Assembly (NCBI GenBank): GCA_964017195.1
Contig: OZ024891.1
Coordinates: 8,994,682-9,058,681, forward strand
From: Siderastrea radians
Taxonomy: Eukaryota > Cnidaria > Anthozoa > Scleractinia > Rhizangiidae
Reading direction: 5' to 3'
Length of the DNA: 64,000 bases
Shown here: positions 1-11,549 of the stretch, piece by piece
How the letters are laid out: each line of letters opens with the position of its first letter
Position numbering within the stretch: the first letter of the stretch is position 1
Translations under genes and position numbers: made by a program
The notes under the pieces: model-generated
Databases searched by the model: none
Told to the model about the DNA's origin: nothing
What the model saw: only the letters and a program-made list of their open reading frames with translations

Positions 1-1033
1 TATATGTACACGATGAGCAATCAATAGGAAGTGCATCTAGTCTGTGAACTGAAAAGCATATTTACAAGAGCCGGTTCCGTTATCCATCTAGACGGGGATG
101 AATACATTTTACAGATCTGTCCAGCTATGAACCTTTCAAACACTCACTCACTCAGCCTGGTCGCCCCTGGTGAGGAATAAGGCCGCAAAAACAGCCAATA
201 TATAATTTACAGATCAGACAATTAGTCTGCTGAGATATTTTCTTCGGAGCGATCACGCTATTCTTCAGTTCTGGCATGCAATGTACGTAAGTTAATCTCC
301 TGCCCAAACTAAACCAATTCTAATGCTTTCAGAAAAAAAAACTGAGTGGACCCATCACTCTAACTGTTGTAGGAATGAACACAGCGCTTCATGGTTTGAT
401 CGGGGGATTTGATTCCATATTTCAGCACAGTCACACTATGCACATTTTAATATTCATCCGCACTCGTGTGTTCGACGGCATGTACATATAGTTTTATTAA
501 TCTCGGAGGCTCCTGAATACAGTAAGCTTAAGTTTAGCTCAACATTCAACCACTGCTTTAACGATCTTAAATAAAAATGTAGAGGAATTAATACAGTGGT
601 AAAAGCACAGATTGCTGAGTATAAAATGTCCACGCAAAAGGAAGCAGTTTGGGTGAAAGAGCCGAAGCGAAGTACTATTAAATATTCTAAATTAGGTCTT
701 CGAGATGAGACAAAGAACGGACGTAATTCCATAAGGAATGTCGTTCAAATCCTTGCTTAGAATAAAATGATTATAATTTGAAGCCGCTTGTTGATTTCGT
801 TGAGAACGAACCTTGGACAACCTTGAAATGAACATGAAATAAACATGCACGCGAGGCAAGATTTGTTGACAGCGGTTTGCCATTTACATGTCACACAATA
901 TCACGATTCACCTCACGCTTTGTATCGAGATTGGACCATTGAAGTGATGTTTTGAGCTCATTTCGTTCTTTTGATATTATAGAGGTATTTTGCAAGTTTA
1001 ATTTTGATAAAACACGATGACATCAGAAGCTGA
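1..1033. other. No gene recognised
   Basis: I see no exon with a recognisable protein, no convincing splice-bounded reading frame and no clear repeat in this stretch. Frames of up to about 90 codons are present on the minus strand but their translations resemble no family. It could be intergenic, or the intron or 3' UTR of a gene lying to the left of the window. Confidence 0.5.
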
Positions 1034-1180
1034 TACACTCTTTTTCTTCTATAAGAACCATTTTTATAAGAACGTCGAGGCTGACATTTGCCCCAAAATT
1101 TAAGAAAATGTATGGGCTAAAATAAGAACATCCTCAGGCTCAGCCAAATTTTACGCGTTCTTACAAAAAAAAAAGAGTGT
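1034..1180. mobile_element. Small MITE with ACACTCTTTT ends
   Basis: The segment begins with ACACTC followed by T-rich sequence and ends in A-rich sequence followed by GAGTGT, so its ends are inverted repeats. The interior includes TTTAAGAAAATGTATGGGCT and a run reading CCTCAGGCTCAGCC. A second copy in the opposite orientation is at 6873-6979, just after the THAP exon. There is no coding capacity, so it is a non-autonomous DNA element. Confidence 0.65.
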
Positions 1181-1831
1181 AATTGCGTGCCTCGTCACGC
1201 AATTTCCGTCACTGGTCAACCGAAGACGCAAGTCTACTATTTCGCTTATCTGTTTAACCATGCTTGCATCCTTTTGTAAAACACATTGTTTTGGTGTGGG
1301 CTGATTGGAAATGGAGACTTCAGGTGACTTCAGAAAATTTTACTGCAAACTTTTTTCAAGTTGCGTATGAAATCTTGAAAAAAAAAAAAAAAACGTTTAA
1401 ACAAGCGTCATTCCGACCTTTTATTTCCTTTGTTTTGTTTAGGACGAGCATTACACTGGACACATTGAGGCATTGCACAAAAGCATGCTATAAAGAGAAA
1501 AACACAATGCACGAAAACCTAGCAGCGAACGATCTTCGTGCTTTTTAATTCGTATCAGTAGTCTGGGGTATAGGACGAATAGACGAGGGGGGAGGGAACA
1601 AATTGTGCAAAGTGTGACCCCCCTCTTCACAACTTGTCTTGCAAGGAAAAATAGTCTTGCGTGTTGTATGAAAGAAGACTAAATAGTCCTCTACTTTTCA
1701 TGGCGTTGCAAGATACGTTGCAGTTTCTAACAGGAAATCTGCGGCTTGTATCGCGATGCTCTCGTTACCATTGCCTTGCAAATTGCAGGAAAAAGTGTTT
1801 GTGTAACAGTCCCTTTGAAATTCCGTTCACG

Positions 1832-2107
1832 CGAGGGGGTCGGCACACACGAGAGTTCTTGTCCTCAGGACTAGTCCCTGCAGCAAGGCCCAGAGATAAA
1901 GTCCCTGTGTGAACTACCCATTTTCAGGGACACAATTTGGTCCCTGCGACTCGTCCTACACATTCCTGCTGGTTTGAATTGGGACAAGTTACGGGGACTT
2001 GACCCTTGAAATTGTGTTTGTCCTCCTCTTGTGCACTGTTCTTGCGGCTAACTGCTCGTGTTTGCGTCTCTGCAACAAGCGATTTATCCCCTCGTGTGTG
2101 CCGAAGA
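1832..2107. mobile_element. Palindromic MITE remnant, GTCGGCACACACGAG ends
   Basis: The left end reads GGTCGGCACACACGAG and the right end CTCGTGTGTGCCGA, which are inverted copies. The interior repeats GGACTAGTCCCTGCAG-like motifs. It belongs to the same family as the longer element at 24134-24836, which shares the 'GTGTGAACTACCCATTTT' interior. The copy here is degenerate. The remainder of 1181-2330 holds no gene that I recognise. Confidence 0.6.
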
Positions 2108-2390
2108 TAAACTGACGTCGCGTTGTTGGTGACGGAACGACGAAGAATTTGCGCCAACTTCCGAGTTACGCTTTGCCTCATCAAAGTGCACTCAAGTCAT
2201 GATCGCAAGACCATACATGTATGTTCCTATTCATGGAAGGCACAAGTCGCGACAAGTTGGCGTCTACTTATGACTCCGCTTAGCTATGATCTCTAGAGAT
2301 TGTTTTCACCTTCTTCATTTCTTTCTACAGCCTACTCTTTCCAAGACATTATGGCTCCTAGGAACCAGGCCTCTGCACTGCAGCGCAGTC

Positions 2391-4224
2391 ATGCGGAGTA
2401 TGGAGTTTTACCCGTGTCCCGAGGGATTTAAGAAGGCAGGCGAGGTTCGTCCCGTGGTGGTTCTGTTTGGGTGGCTTTTGGCCAAGAGTCGTCATCTCCA
2501 CAAATATGGTGAGCTGTATCACCAGTACGGTGCTGACGTCATCACTGTCAAACTTGAAGTCATGGAGGTGGGTGCAAAAACGCAACATCGTTCAATTCCT
2601 TTCAATAGTTAGGCGGGAGGTGGGTCGTCACGTAAAGTAACGTCTACGAAAGATCCTTTCAGCAGCCTTTTTGAGTTCTCACGCAACGCCTATCGGATGT
2701 TCGGGCACGGATGGCTTCCGCCATGCGGCAAGATTTTGCACGTAAAAACTCGAATTCACCCTCGTGTGCTTCTTGTGTCACAAAACGTTGCATTAGCTTT
2801 TCCCAACTTTGACTTTCCTTCGTAAAAGGTGATGTTACGTGGGACGGTTCACAACGACGTCTTTTAAGCGCAAGGTTGCACGAAAAGATGATGCCGTGTT
2901 GCATGAACATGCGGACGATTTTCAGCGTAAATTTCGCACTGCCAGCTTCAAGGCTTGCAAACTGCTGAATCTCGTCTGCGTGTCTGTGTGACAGGCATGC
3001 CGCCATCGGATTGCGCGAAAATCATCTCCCACAGAACTTCAACTCTATTCTTGTTCGTCGATCAGAAGTATCAACAACACTGCCTCCATCAGGGTCTGAA
3101 AAAACCATGTTAGCTCGTTTTAGTATGCAATTAAAGAAGTTAATCTTTTTAAAAAGAAAAATCAAGTATTATATCTTGCGTGAAGTTGAGAGTGTGCGCG
3201 CGTAAGTCTAGCACAAGGTCACAAGAAAGAAAAGTCTTGGCTGATACCCCTTGGAGCCAACGTCTTGTAGCAAAGTATGTAGCGATTTCTTCGCGTTTCC
3301 CTGCCCTTTTCAGATAGACCCACCCTGATCGCCTGTTCCAGGCGTTCAGATAGTGGAGCGCGAGCGAAAAATAAAGCGAGCGAAAGAGCGGGAAAAACGA
3401 GGGGAGACTGGGGGAGAGGTCTCCCCTCGTTTTTTCCCGCTCTTTCGCTCGCTTTAGTTTTCGCTCGCGCTCCACTATCTGAACGCCTGGAACAGGCTAC
3501 CGCGAGTATCATGTCTGTGGCCTGGTCTTGCAAAATGGCCTGTGACTGGAAGTTCCACTTTCCTCTTGATCACGTCCAGCCGATGCTCCCGGGCAGAACT
3601 GAACGATCTACTTTTTCCTTGACCTTGCAGGTTCTCCGTCCACGGAAAGCAGAACTGGTCGCTACCAAAATCCTAAACGAGCTAACGTCCTCCGGCAACG
3701 AGCACAGACCTGTCATCATCCATGGTTTTTCAGTCGGCGGGTACCTTTACAGTCACGTGCTCAATTTAATGGAAGAAGTTGACAAGTTCTCGCCAGTCAA
3801 GGAGAGAATTCTCGGGCAGGTCATCGATTCCCCGGTGGATTTCCAGGGAATTCCTTATGGTGTTTCAAACGCAGCCTCCGAAAACCCCGTCGTGCGCTGG
3901 CTGATGAGGTCATCTATCGAGTCCTACTTAAAGCTGTTTGCCAGGTACACAACCAAAGTTTACTTAGCGCATTCGCATTTATTCCATAACAATCCTGTGC
4001 GATCGCCAGCTTTGTTCCTCTTCTCCAAAGACGATAAAGTTGCCGACGTGAACACGTGTCAAGCATGCGCAGACTATTGGAAAGAAAAACTGAACATGAA
4101 CGTGAGCCAGATATGCTTTGAAAGCTCGCCTCATGTTTCACACTTCTACGTTCACAACAAGGAGTATACACAAGCGGTGAAGGACTTTTTAAGGGTCGTC
4201 AATGTCCCCGCTGTGACTGTATAG
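2391..4224 (+). CDS. TMEM53-like: TMEM53/DUF829-family alpha/beta-hydrolase-like protein
   Basis: Two exons are visible: one ending at 2567 (donor GAG|GTGGGT) and 3631-4224 (acceptor CTTGCAG), joined in phase 0. From the ATG at 2391 this gives 256 residues, close to the usual length of TMEM53 proteins. The first exon encodes the beta-strand region PVVVLFGW followed by HKYGELYHQYGADVI, which matches the DUF829 N-terminus. The second has the nucleophile elbow HGFSVGGY (Ser about residue 93), an acidic site in LFSKDDKVAD, and a C-terminal histidine in SPHVSHF. These sit where an alpha/beta-hydrolase triad would be. Vertebrate TMEM53 is a nuclear-envelope protein; the substrate is not known. A strong acceptor at 2330 (TTTCTTTCTACAG) means an upstream exon may exist, so the true start could lie further left. 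A long hairpin MITE sits in the intron. An AATAAA signal lies near 4437. Confidence 0.8.
3331..3497. mobile_element. Hairpin MITE in TMEM53-like intron
   Basis: Two arms of about 78 bp are nearly perfect inverted copies around a 10-base spacer. The outer end reads GCCTGTTCCAGGCGTTCAGA and its complement closes at 3497; the inner arm carries GCGAGCGAAAGAGCGGG. The transcript of this intron would form a very stable stem. The outer end contains its own small palindrome, CCTGTTCCAGG. There is no coding capacity. It ends 133 bp before the second exon. Confidence 0.8.
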
Positions 4225-4268
4225 AGTTAAGGTTATAGTCCCGGGAAGTGGGCGGACTCCGAGAATGA

Positions 4269-4333
4269 TGAATACCCATTTAGGCACGGGGATTTCCTCT
4301 TTACCCCTTTAGGCACGGGGATTTCCTCTTTAC
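4269..4333. repeat. Short direct repeat in 3' UTR of TMEM53-like
   Basis: The run TTTAGGCACGGGGATTTCCT is present twice in tandem, about 33 bases apart, just after the stop codon and before the AATAAA at about 4437. Confidence 0.6.
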
Positions 4334-4708
4334 CTCTCTTGGTATTATTGAAATTTTAACTTAAGAAATCGGGAGCACAAGGCAAACAGGGAAGGTACCT
4401 CGCTTCCCTCCCATATTAAACTCGAAGTCAATCTCAAATAAATAATGAATGAATGTAAACGACATGGTAAGGACCTATTAGGGGCTTTAAAAGCGGATTT
4501 GTACCACTTAGGGACTGCGTAACAAGCCTTTCCGTGGAGTTTTCTGCGCGTATTAATTAAGTCGGTTTCTCTCAGCTCCGAGAAAAACCGGCTTCAAAGT
4601 TTTTTGGCTGCGCGAAAGTTGGGACAAAACCAAAAAAAGGGGTGGGGGGGGGGGGGATAAAAACATGCCTTTGACGCACGGATACTCCCGCCCAGGCACT
4701 TGCTACAC

Positions 4709-4992
4709 AGGCTATATCATCAGGCTATATCATCAGGCTATATCATCAGGCTATATCATCAGGCTATATCATCAGGCTATATCATCAGGCTATATCATCA
4801 GGCTATATCATCAGGCTATATCATCAGGCTATATCATCAGGCTATATCATCAGGCTATATCATCAGGCTATATCATCAGGCTATATCATCAGGCTATATC
4901 ATCAGGCTATATCATCAGGCTATATCATCAGGCTATATCATCAGGCTATATCATCAGGCTATATCATCAGGCTATATCATCAGGCTATATCA
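4709..4992. repeat. 13-bp minisatellite, about 22 copies
   Basis: The unit AGGCTATATCATC repeats head to tail with essentially no variation for about 284 bases. A 13-bp unit without a stop in any of the three shifted frames creates two overlapping long frames on the plus strand; neither is a gene. The lack of divergence between units implies recent expansion or active homogenisation. A poly-G run (about 12 G) lies 60 bases upstream, at 4645-4657. Confidence 0.95.
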
Positions 4993-6385
4993 ACTATCGT
5001 GGTCAGCTTTTGAAGGGCCTATGTCAACGGTTTTTAGTATTCCTTAAAACGCTAAAAGAGGTATTGGAACCAACAGAAACCCCAAAATGATGGTTCAGTG
5101 TTCTTTAGAATTACCCTAATATATTTTTCTGAGACTATGAATAAGTGTGTTTGGCTGCGGTTCGCCAGGATAGAAATGCGGGATTGCGACTGGAAAAATT
5201 TGGATTGATTTTCAACGAATATGTGCCTCTTTGATGCACTTTTGGTACACCATCGTGTATTTGTCAACATGAGCTTGCAAGCTTTCCTTTTCCTTTTGAA
5301 GGTACCTTAAGTTATTTCATTACTTAACATCTTTTTTATTGATATCTTAATAAACCATTGTTAATACTCCTAAGAAATGGTAACTAGTTTTCTTTATGTA
5401 TTAAAGGTTTAATATTAAAGAAAAACAAACATAATATTGCGTCAAGAGCAAATATTGCTCCGTCTGGCCTCTTCACAACTTAAAAATTAATACTCATTTA
5501 TAACACTGATGTCTGTCAGTCTATATTTTGAGGACGAATTATTGAGCTATTCGTATTTTTGGAAGCCGTTTTATCTGATTTTGTACTCAGTGACGAACGC
5601 ATTTCCCAAAAACACGGCTCCCTTCTATACGAACTCAAAATCCACCTTTTCCTTCCAATAGATTTGAGCAGACGTTTTAAGGGAATTTAACTTAGTTGTT
5701 AGACTCAGTTATTAACAATAGTTTCCTCGCTTTTTTGTTTTCCCAAGATTTAAGTTGTTAGAAAAGCACTTTTTTTGGTTGGTTTATGAGCACTGTTTCC
5801 TCTTTTGCAAGCGGCTTAACAGTTACAGGCCGGTACACAAAACTTCAGCCGCAGGGTTGCTGGAGTTTCAATGGCTGGATTATTCGATATTATTCCCTGG
5901 TGAAGTACCTAGCGAAGTAAGTTCCCAACGAACTAGGCGGCACTCCTTCCCTCTCGAGGCCCAGATGACCTACCGTAAAAGCTCTATTAAGCCCCCTCTC
6001 TCTATCACCCCTTTCTCTAATAAGAGTCTGACAAGCCCCCTCTGAAAGTCATTTTTTTAATAAGTCCCTCCCCCGCTTCCCTTTGGGGTATCAGATTTAA
6101 TTCTGTAATTAGATCCTCTTAATCGGGTGTAACGTACATTTATAAAGGCTAGAAAAATACATGAAGTTGGTCGGTTTTATTGATAAGAAGTGAGTTAACA
6201 GTGTTTGAGTTTGAAATACGCCCCCTCTCTATTAAAGGGAACCAGTGATGTTATAACATATTTCCCTCAAACTGCTCTAAATCTCCCCCAGAATCCAGTG
6301 AAATATGTAAAATCGTGTTGATCGCAAACATTTTCCAGAAAAGACACTTCAAATTTCGCGCTTTTACCCCTGCGAGTTCGCCTGT
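4993..6385. other. Intergenic, no gene recognised
   Basis: No exon with recognisable coding content was found. From about 5960 to 6240 there is pyrimidine-rich sequence with repeated CCCCCTCT motifs and the words 'AAGCCCCCTCT' twice, probably a decayed transposon. The last 120 bases lead into the THAP promoter. Confidence 0.5.
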
Positions 6386-6398
6386 GGCCGCCATCTTG
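6386..6398. promoter_or_regulatory. YY1-like motif upstream of THAP exon
   Basis: The sequence GGCCGCCATCTTGG is the reverse complement of a canonical YY1 site (AAGATGGCGGC). It lies about 100 bases before the THAP start codon, a usual position for this initiator-proximal element. The RPL39 promoter at 58288-58298 has the same word. Confidence 0.4.
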
Positions 6399-6497
6399 GA
6401 ATAAGCAATGACCTATGGGATTGATGCCGTTTCACGGCTCCCAGTTGGCGTGAGCTTTAATTTTCGCAACAATTTGTTGTTTTCTTTTGGCGTAAAC

Positions 6498-6833
6498 ATG
6501 CCGAAGTATAGCGCATTTGGCTGTAATTACACTACAAAAAGTAAGAAAAGTGAGCAAAACCCAAATATTAGTCTTCATAATTTTCCTAAAGATGAAAAAC
6601 TGAGGGAAAGGTGGATCAAGGCCGCGCGGTGTATCAGATTATCAAAAGACCCAAGATTGTGTTCGCAACATTTTCTGCCAGATGACTTTGAAATTAGTGC
6701 CCTTCTGCAAAAGAAACTGCTTGGGCAAAGCAGATGGAAAAGAAAACTGAAAGACAATGCTGTGCCAACCATATTTGCTTTCACGCCAGTAAAGAAACCG
6801 AGATTGCAGAGCGAGCAACGGCAACGGCAACAG
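6498..6833 (+). CDS. THAP-domain protein, first coding exon (partial or decayed)
   Basis: This 112-codon open exon encodes a THAP-type DNA-binding domain. The recognisable parts are MPKYSAFGC, then ISLHNFPKD, RERWIKAAR, the LCSQHF block (Cys55, His58), and the closing VPTIFAF motif at about residues 92-98. THAP domains bind DNA through a C2CH zinc site. Here the first cysteine is replaced by serine: YSAFGC where the family has YCxxxGC (Ser5, codon 6510-6512). Only three of the four zinc ligands therefore remain. The ATG at 6498 is chosen because MPKY is the usual THAP start; an in-frame ATG exists at 6408. The exon ends at a good donor, CAACAG|GTAAAT, in phase 0. I found no phase-compatible second exon before SYCP3, and a MITE lies 40 bases past the donor. 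It may be a real gene with an unusual zinc site, or a decaying copy from a THAP-bearing transposon. Confidence 0.7.
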
Positions 6834-6872
6834 GTAAATATTTCTAAGTTTTTAAAATTACTTTACTTCGAG

Positions 6873-6979
6873 TACACTCTTTTTTAATAAGAACGCGTAC
6901 AATTTGGCTGAGCCTGAGGATGTTCTTATTTTAGCCCATACATTTTCTTAAATTTTGGGGCAAATCTCAGCTTGAGTGT
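6873..6979. mobile_element. MITE copy, ACACTCTTTT family
   Basis: This is an inverted-orientation copy of the element at 1034-1180. It shares ACACTCTTTT, GGCTGAGCCTGAGGATGTTC and AGCCCATACATTTTCTTAAA and closes with GAGTGT. It sits in what would be the first intron of the THAP transcript. Confidence 0.65.
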
Positions 6980-7019
6980 ACGTTGTTTTATTGTCCGACA
7001 GTCGTTTAATTAAGCCGCT

Positions 7020-7637
7020 TACCTTCTTGCTTCTCATCGAGAAGTGAAAAGTAAAGAAGAGCAGGAGGAGGTCATTGATATCACGGAAACTCGGTGTGAA
7101 GTGAGTACGCAAACAGGGCCCTTACCTGAACTAAAATGAGAAGCAACGGCACGCCCTTCCTTTCCATTCGGCTGCCATCGTTTCCCGCCACTTTTTGGGC
7201 GCGAGGCTGGCGCGGGTACGCGGGTTGTCAGTTTTTGGAAAGCGCGGGAATGTGAAAGTGAGGCATTCACTCGCGGAGTGCGAACACTGACGAACACTGA
7301 CTGGAAAATACTCGTCGAAGAAGAAGGTAATTTTTTACGTCTGTTCTAAGCTTATATTTCTCTTTATTTTAAGCTTATTATCAAAGAACTCGAACCAACT
7401 TCTCGTTTAAACTTAAAGCGTTGGATCTTTTCTTGTTGAAGTCATCGTAAAGTCAGCTGCTTGTTGAGCTAGTGTTTTGAAATCGCTTTCCTTCAAAGAC
7501 GGGACAACTGTAAATGTCTAGCATGCTTAAGAGCTCAATAAAGGTAAAGGGCAACGGTTTCCAAGTTACAAGATTGGTTTTGCTCACGTTCATTCAATCT
7601 TGAATGTTTATGTTAATTTTTTTCACAGCCCAATTTT
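7020..7637 (+). promoter_or_regulatory. Probable SYCP3 promoter and 5' UTR exon
   Basis: The GC-rich segment 7140-7300 followed by GAAGAAG|GTAATT at 7327 looks like a non-coding first exon. A good acceptor, TTTTTTTCACAG, ends at 7628, nine bases before the SYCP3 ATG at 7638. A spliced 5' UTR starting around 7200-7300 is inferred, not proved. A 30-codon plus-strand frame at 7040-7138 reading KEEQEEVIDITE could be a further THAP exon, but its phase does not match the THAP donor. Confidence 0.35.
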
Positions 7638-10600
7638 ATGGAAAAATTCGACATGCCTTCTAATCCGAAGAAAGGTAAAACTCTCAAATGCACAGAGAAT
7701 CTGAAGGATTTTTACGAAAACGAAGACGAGTTCAAGTTTCCAGAAGGTAAGTGCTTCACTCGACACAGTTATTTTTGTTGGAAACAAATGAGCTTAAGTT
7801 AAGCTTACACAGAGACGAATTGAGATCTGGAATCCAGTTTTAGTGAGCACCTTCGCTATGTGTATTCCCGGCTGGTAAATTTTCCTCAAACGCTTATTTC
7901 AATGAATTAGAACTCTCTGGACTCTGCCTAACGTAAGCTTAAGTATGATAGAGAACAATTTTAGAAATCCATGGAAGTTGTGTTTTTGGAAATTTCTCTT
8001 TTCTCCCTTTACAAAATCTACTACAGTGTTTCCTATTCTAAGTACAGCAATGGAGCCCCTTTGCTATTTCTAGATCTTTTATTTTCCCTATAGCTATTTC
8101 AAAGTTTAATAAGCTTAAATGTGTTCGCAGTGTTTGTATTTGCAAGGTAAAAAGGTTAGTTTATTTGCCTGTAGAGTAATTAAAAAATGGGCAATAGATC
8201 TAGAATCGTGGATTTTAAACAGAGATATTCAAAAGTGTTCTCAGTAAAAGTCTTATTTTTATAAACAAAGAAGTTGAAAATGTCATGGTTGAGCAAAATT
8301 TCGGTTGAACTTTGTTTTTTCTGGCTTTCGTTTCCAGCTTCGTCTGTAAAATCTGATCAACCAAAACAACAACAGAAAGCTCAGAAGGCTGGCGTTCCTG
8401 TGGCCAGGTCAAAAAAGAGGGAGCCTGTGACACCAGCTGAGGATTTCCAAGATTCTGATCCTGAAGATGACTACGACAAATCGTAAGTAACTTTTCATTT
8501 ACTTAACTTTCTATTCACTGTCGTGTTTCTTACTTTAAGCGCCCTTCATTTCGTACCACCATCGCAATATCCATTTTTCGCTCTACTTCTATTTTAGAGT
8601 CCATGAAGCTCTTCTTGGTTACTGAAGGCACTTCCCTTTTTGTTCAGCTGTGCAGACCCATAGGATAATTGATAAGCTGTTTGGGTCTGAAGTATAGTAC
8701 TGATATAGTTTTGCTGTTTTCATGTGTAAAAGGGAAGGATTCTAAGGTTTAGGGGTGTCAGAAAGGGTATAAATAACATGATTTGGTTTGAAATAGCTTA
8801 GCGGTTATAGCTCCGGGCCATACACCCCATAGGTGTCAAATCCTTTAAACCTTTTTTAGACCTCTGAAGGAGGAGACAATTTAATAAATGGAGTTTTGAT
8901 TTAGTTCTTCCTTTAGCGAATTATAAAGGCTGATCTCCCTACCCATTGCACTAACAGCTTTTCAAACATTTTATGGTAAATCAGGAAAGTATCTCCTATT
9001 GGGCAGTTACCTCTATCAATACATTGATAACATTATTAAAAGGAGAAATAAGAGATTGATCAATCCAGTGTGAGGTAGCTTTAAGGCAGAAATCGAATAG
9101 CCTTCCATTATCATCTATTCATCCACCTCATTGTTATCCTTTGGTATAAATTAGATAGGACAGAATTTTAGTTACCTTATTTATAGGTTAATTGGTTGAC
9201 TGTTCTCCCTTAGGACTGAACTTGATATGCAAGGAATGCTGAACAGCTTTGGAGGTCAGAAAATTTATAAAAGAGTACCTATAACCACTTATACCCCCAA
9301 TCCCCCACTTAAGTTAAAAACTGGAAAAACCTCAATTTCCACTTTGCAAAATACTGAAAGAAACCAGCATTACCTTAGCAAAAGCACTGGTCAGTAGCTT
9401 TCATTTGAATGGCTAGGATTTCATCCACAGATGCAAAAGTAAGAGTCTTATTTAGTGATTTGGCAGCAAGATGTTGTTTGGCAATGCTTAAAAATCTGTC
9501 CATAAAAATAAGGAAACACAACATTGTAATTGAAACACCAGTGCACTTGTTAAAAATCCTTTCTGTCAGGAAGTTAATCAGCTAATTGTTTTACATAGCA
9601 TGGCCTACATATTGAACTCGGCACTGTCGTGTATCACGTTCAACAAGTGACAATATAATATGCAACAAAGCTAAAGCAAGTGCAATGTTGTTAGTGACAG
9701 AGGCTTGTCCCCTTGGTTTTAGCTGACATCACTAAGACACTGACTGCCAAGCGCAAGAGGATACAAACATTCACACAAGCATCTATGAAGGCAAGCAGTA
9801 GAAAGTTTGACGAGCTCTGGCAGTCACAACAACATGAAAGGTAAAATAACGAGATGGTTTCGAGAGAGAGACAGGTTACTATTTCACGCTTTGAAGCAGA
9901 ACTGTTTCATACTTCGCCACAACTATTAAAATTTGCAACAGCTAATCACAGACCTTCAAAACGATTTCTCTCTCTCTCAGTAGTATCTCTGATTTAATAC
10001 CTGTGACTTTTGATTTGCAACCCCACTTAACAGCCAGCGCAAGTACTAACCAGCTCAGAAATGAATTTATCGTGGTTAGAGGGAGGTTACCATTTGGGAC
10101 GCAGGCGAGTTCCGTTTTCTTCTGCCATACTAGTTTGTTTATTTATTTGCTTGTATCAAGCGATGTCCATGTGGCAACTGCAACACAATAAAATACATAA
10201 CACTAAGACAGAGCTGAGGTTGTTTGTTGCTAATTTGAGTCCACTACCCTTCGTCACCAGAAGCAGTCACTATGATGAATTCAGCAAGCAGCTAATGAAT
10301 GTTATAAACCAGGGGGAGGCAGATTTGCAAAAGACACGAGAAGCAGAAGAGAAGTTAGAGGTAAAATCATTGAAAAGTACTGCTTCAAGTGCACCATAGG
10401 CCTTCCACTCCTATGAGTAATTAGTTCACGTCACTCATTTTAGCTCATGTTCTGCTCATGTTTTTACAGTCGCACACGCATAGTACACGCTTTACTCCAA
10501 CGCCAAAGCAATGGCCACCTGGAAATGAACTTAAATACGCAAAATGACAAAGATATTAAGTCTTACAGCGGCCGTGTGGCACTACCTTGCTGGGGGATAC

Positions 10601-11549
10601 AACACTTAAATTTGGCGTCAACTTCACTTACTTGAGACGCTTTCAAATCTCTTTGAGGCGGCCAACTTACCTCGAAATTCGGTTCGCGTCAAGTTGATAG
10701 AACGTAAAAGGCTGCTAAACAAAGAAGCGCAAATTAAAGGTCGCAAACACGTTCGACACTTTATGGTTTGTAGAGCGATGTGTCTTACCTCCAACTCAAG
10801 AGAAAACATGATAACAGCTATATTTTGTTTTTAGAACCTGTACAAACAGCAACAGAAGCTTTTTCAGCAACAGCGCATTGTGCAGAGTCAAAGACTGAAA
10901 AGGGTCCGACAGCTGCTTGAAGACCACACTAAGAATTTACAAGAAATGCAGAGAAGTCATGAAGCTCAGCAAGTTAGTGTACAAGAGCAGCTTCGGAAGG
11001 AGATCAACATGCTGCAAAAGAAAATACTCAGTGATACGGTAAGATGTTTATTGCTTATGAGGTATTCCATGCAGAATGAAGGGTTGAAAAAGGACCAAAT
11101 AAATAGAACATTAAGGTTTTCCAAAAAGACATGTCTTCTTCAAGTCAAATGGCGAACCTGTAGTTGACATACTTGTCCCGCTTGCAATTCGACAGTCGAT
11201 TAAGGATATTAAATGTAACATTTGAAGTTTGCTCATGTTTTTCTCTTGTTTAAAAGCATTTTCGCTGCCAAAAACCGTCCAGGGTCAAGGTGTATGACAA
11301 GTAAAACGGAATTAAGTGCAGCTAACCCTGGTTTAGTTACAAGTGACCCAAGTTCAAATCCGAGATCACCTGGGAAACGCATATCAAGACAACATTATAA
11401 TCACACATTTTATATGCCGCACATATAGAATCCACTTCGATCACCGTTAAACAGGTTTTAAAGCAAATTTTCTCCTTTCTTGTCTTCAGCAACAACAGGA
11501 TTTCTCAAGTGTGCGAAGGTCTCTCCAGAGTATGCTGGCACAAGTATAA
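7638..11549 (+). CDS. SYCP3: Synaptonemal complex protein 3 (SYCP3)
   Basis: Seven coding exons join with matching phases into 258 residues (human: 236): 7638-7746, 8338-8482, 9214-9254, 9723-9840, 10261-10360, 10835-11038 and 11490-11549. SYCP3 self-assembles along meiotic chromosome axes and forms the lateral elements of the synaptonemal complex. The Cor1/Xlr domain is plain. It has an ADITKTLTAKRKRIQTFTQA block, then KFDELWQSQQ, the EADLQKTREAEEKLE helix, QRIVQSQRLKRVRQLLEDH, and the diagnostic C-terminus VRRSLQSMLAQV. The N-terminal quarter is acidic and low in complexity (DFQDSDPEDDYDKS), as in other SYCP3 proteins. The central region is a long coiled coil rich in Gln and Glu. All junctions are GT-AG. 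An AATAAA signal at about 11756 suits the 3' end. It converges with DNAI7, whose stop lies about 930 bases away on the other strand. Confidence 0.93.

Noticed and set aside
2659..3006. 115-codon minus-strand frame in the TMEM53-like intron
   Set aside because: No family resemblance and no splice support; it lies antisense inside an intron.
4665..5090. Two plus-strand frames of 115-141 codons rich in Ile, Tyr and Ser
   Set aside because: They are the 13-bp minisatellite read in shifted frames.
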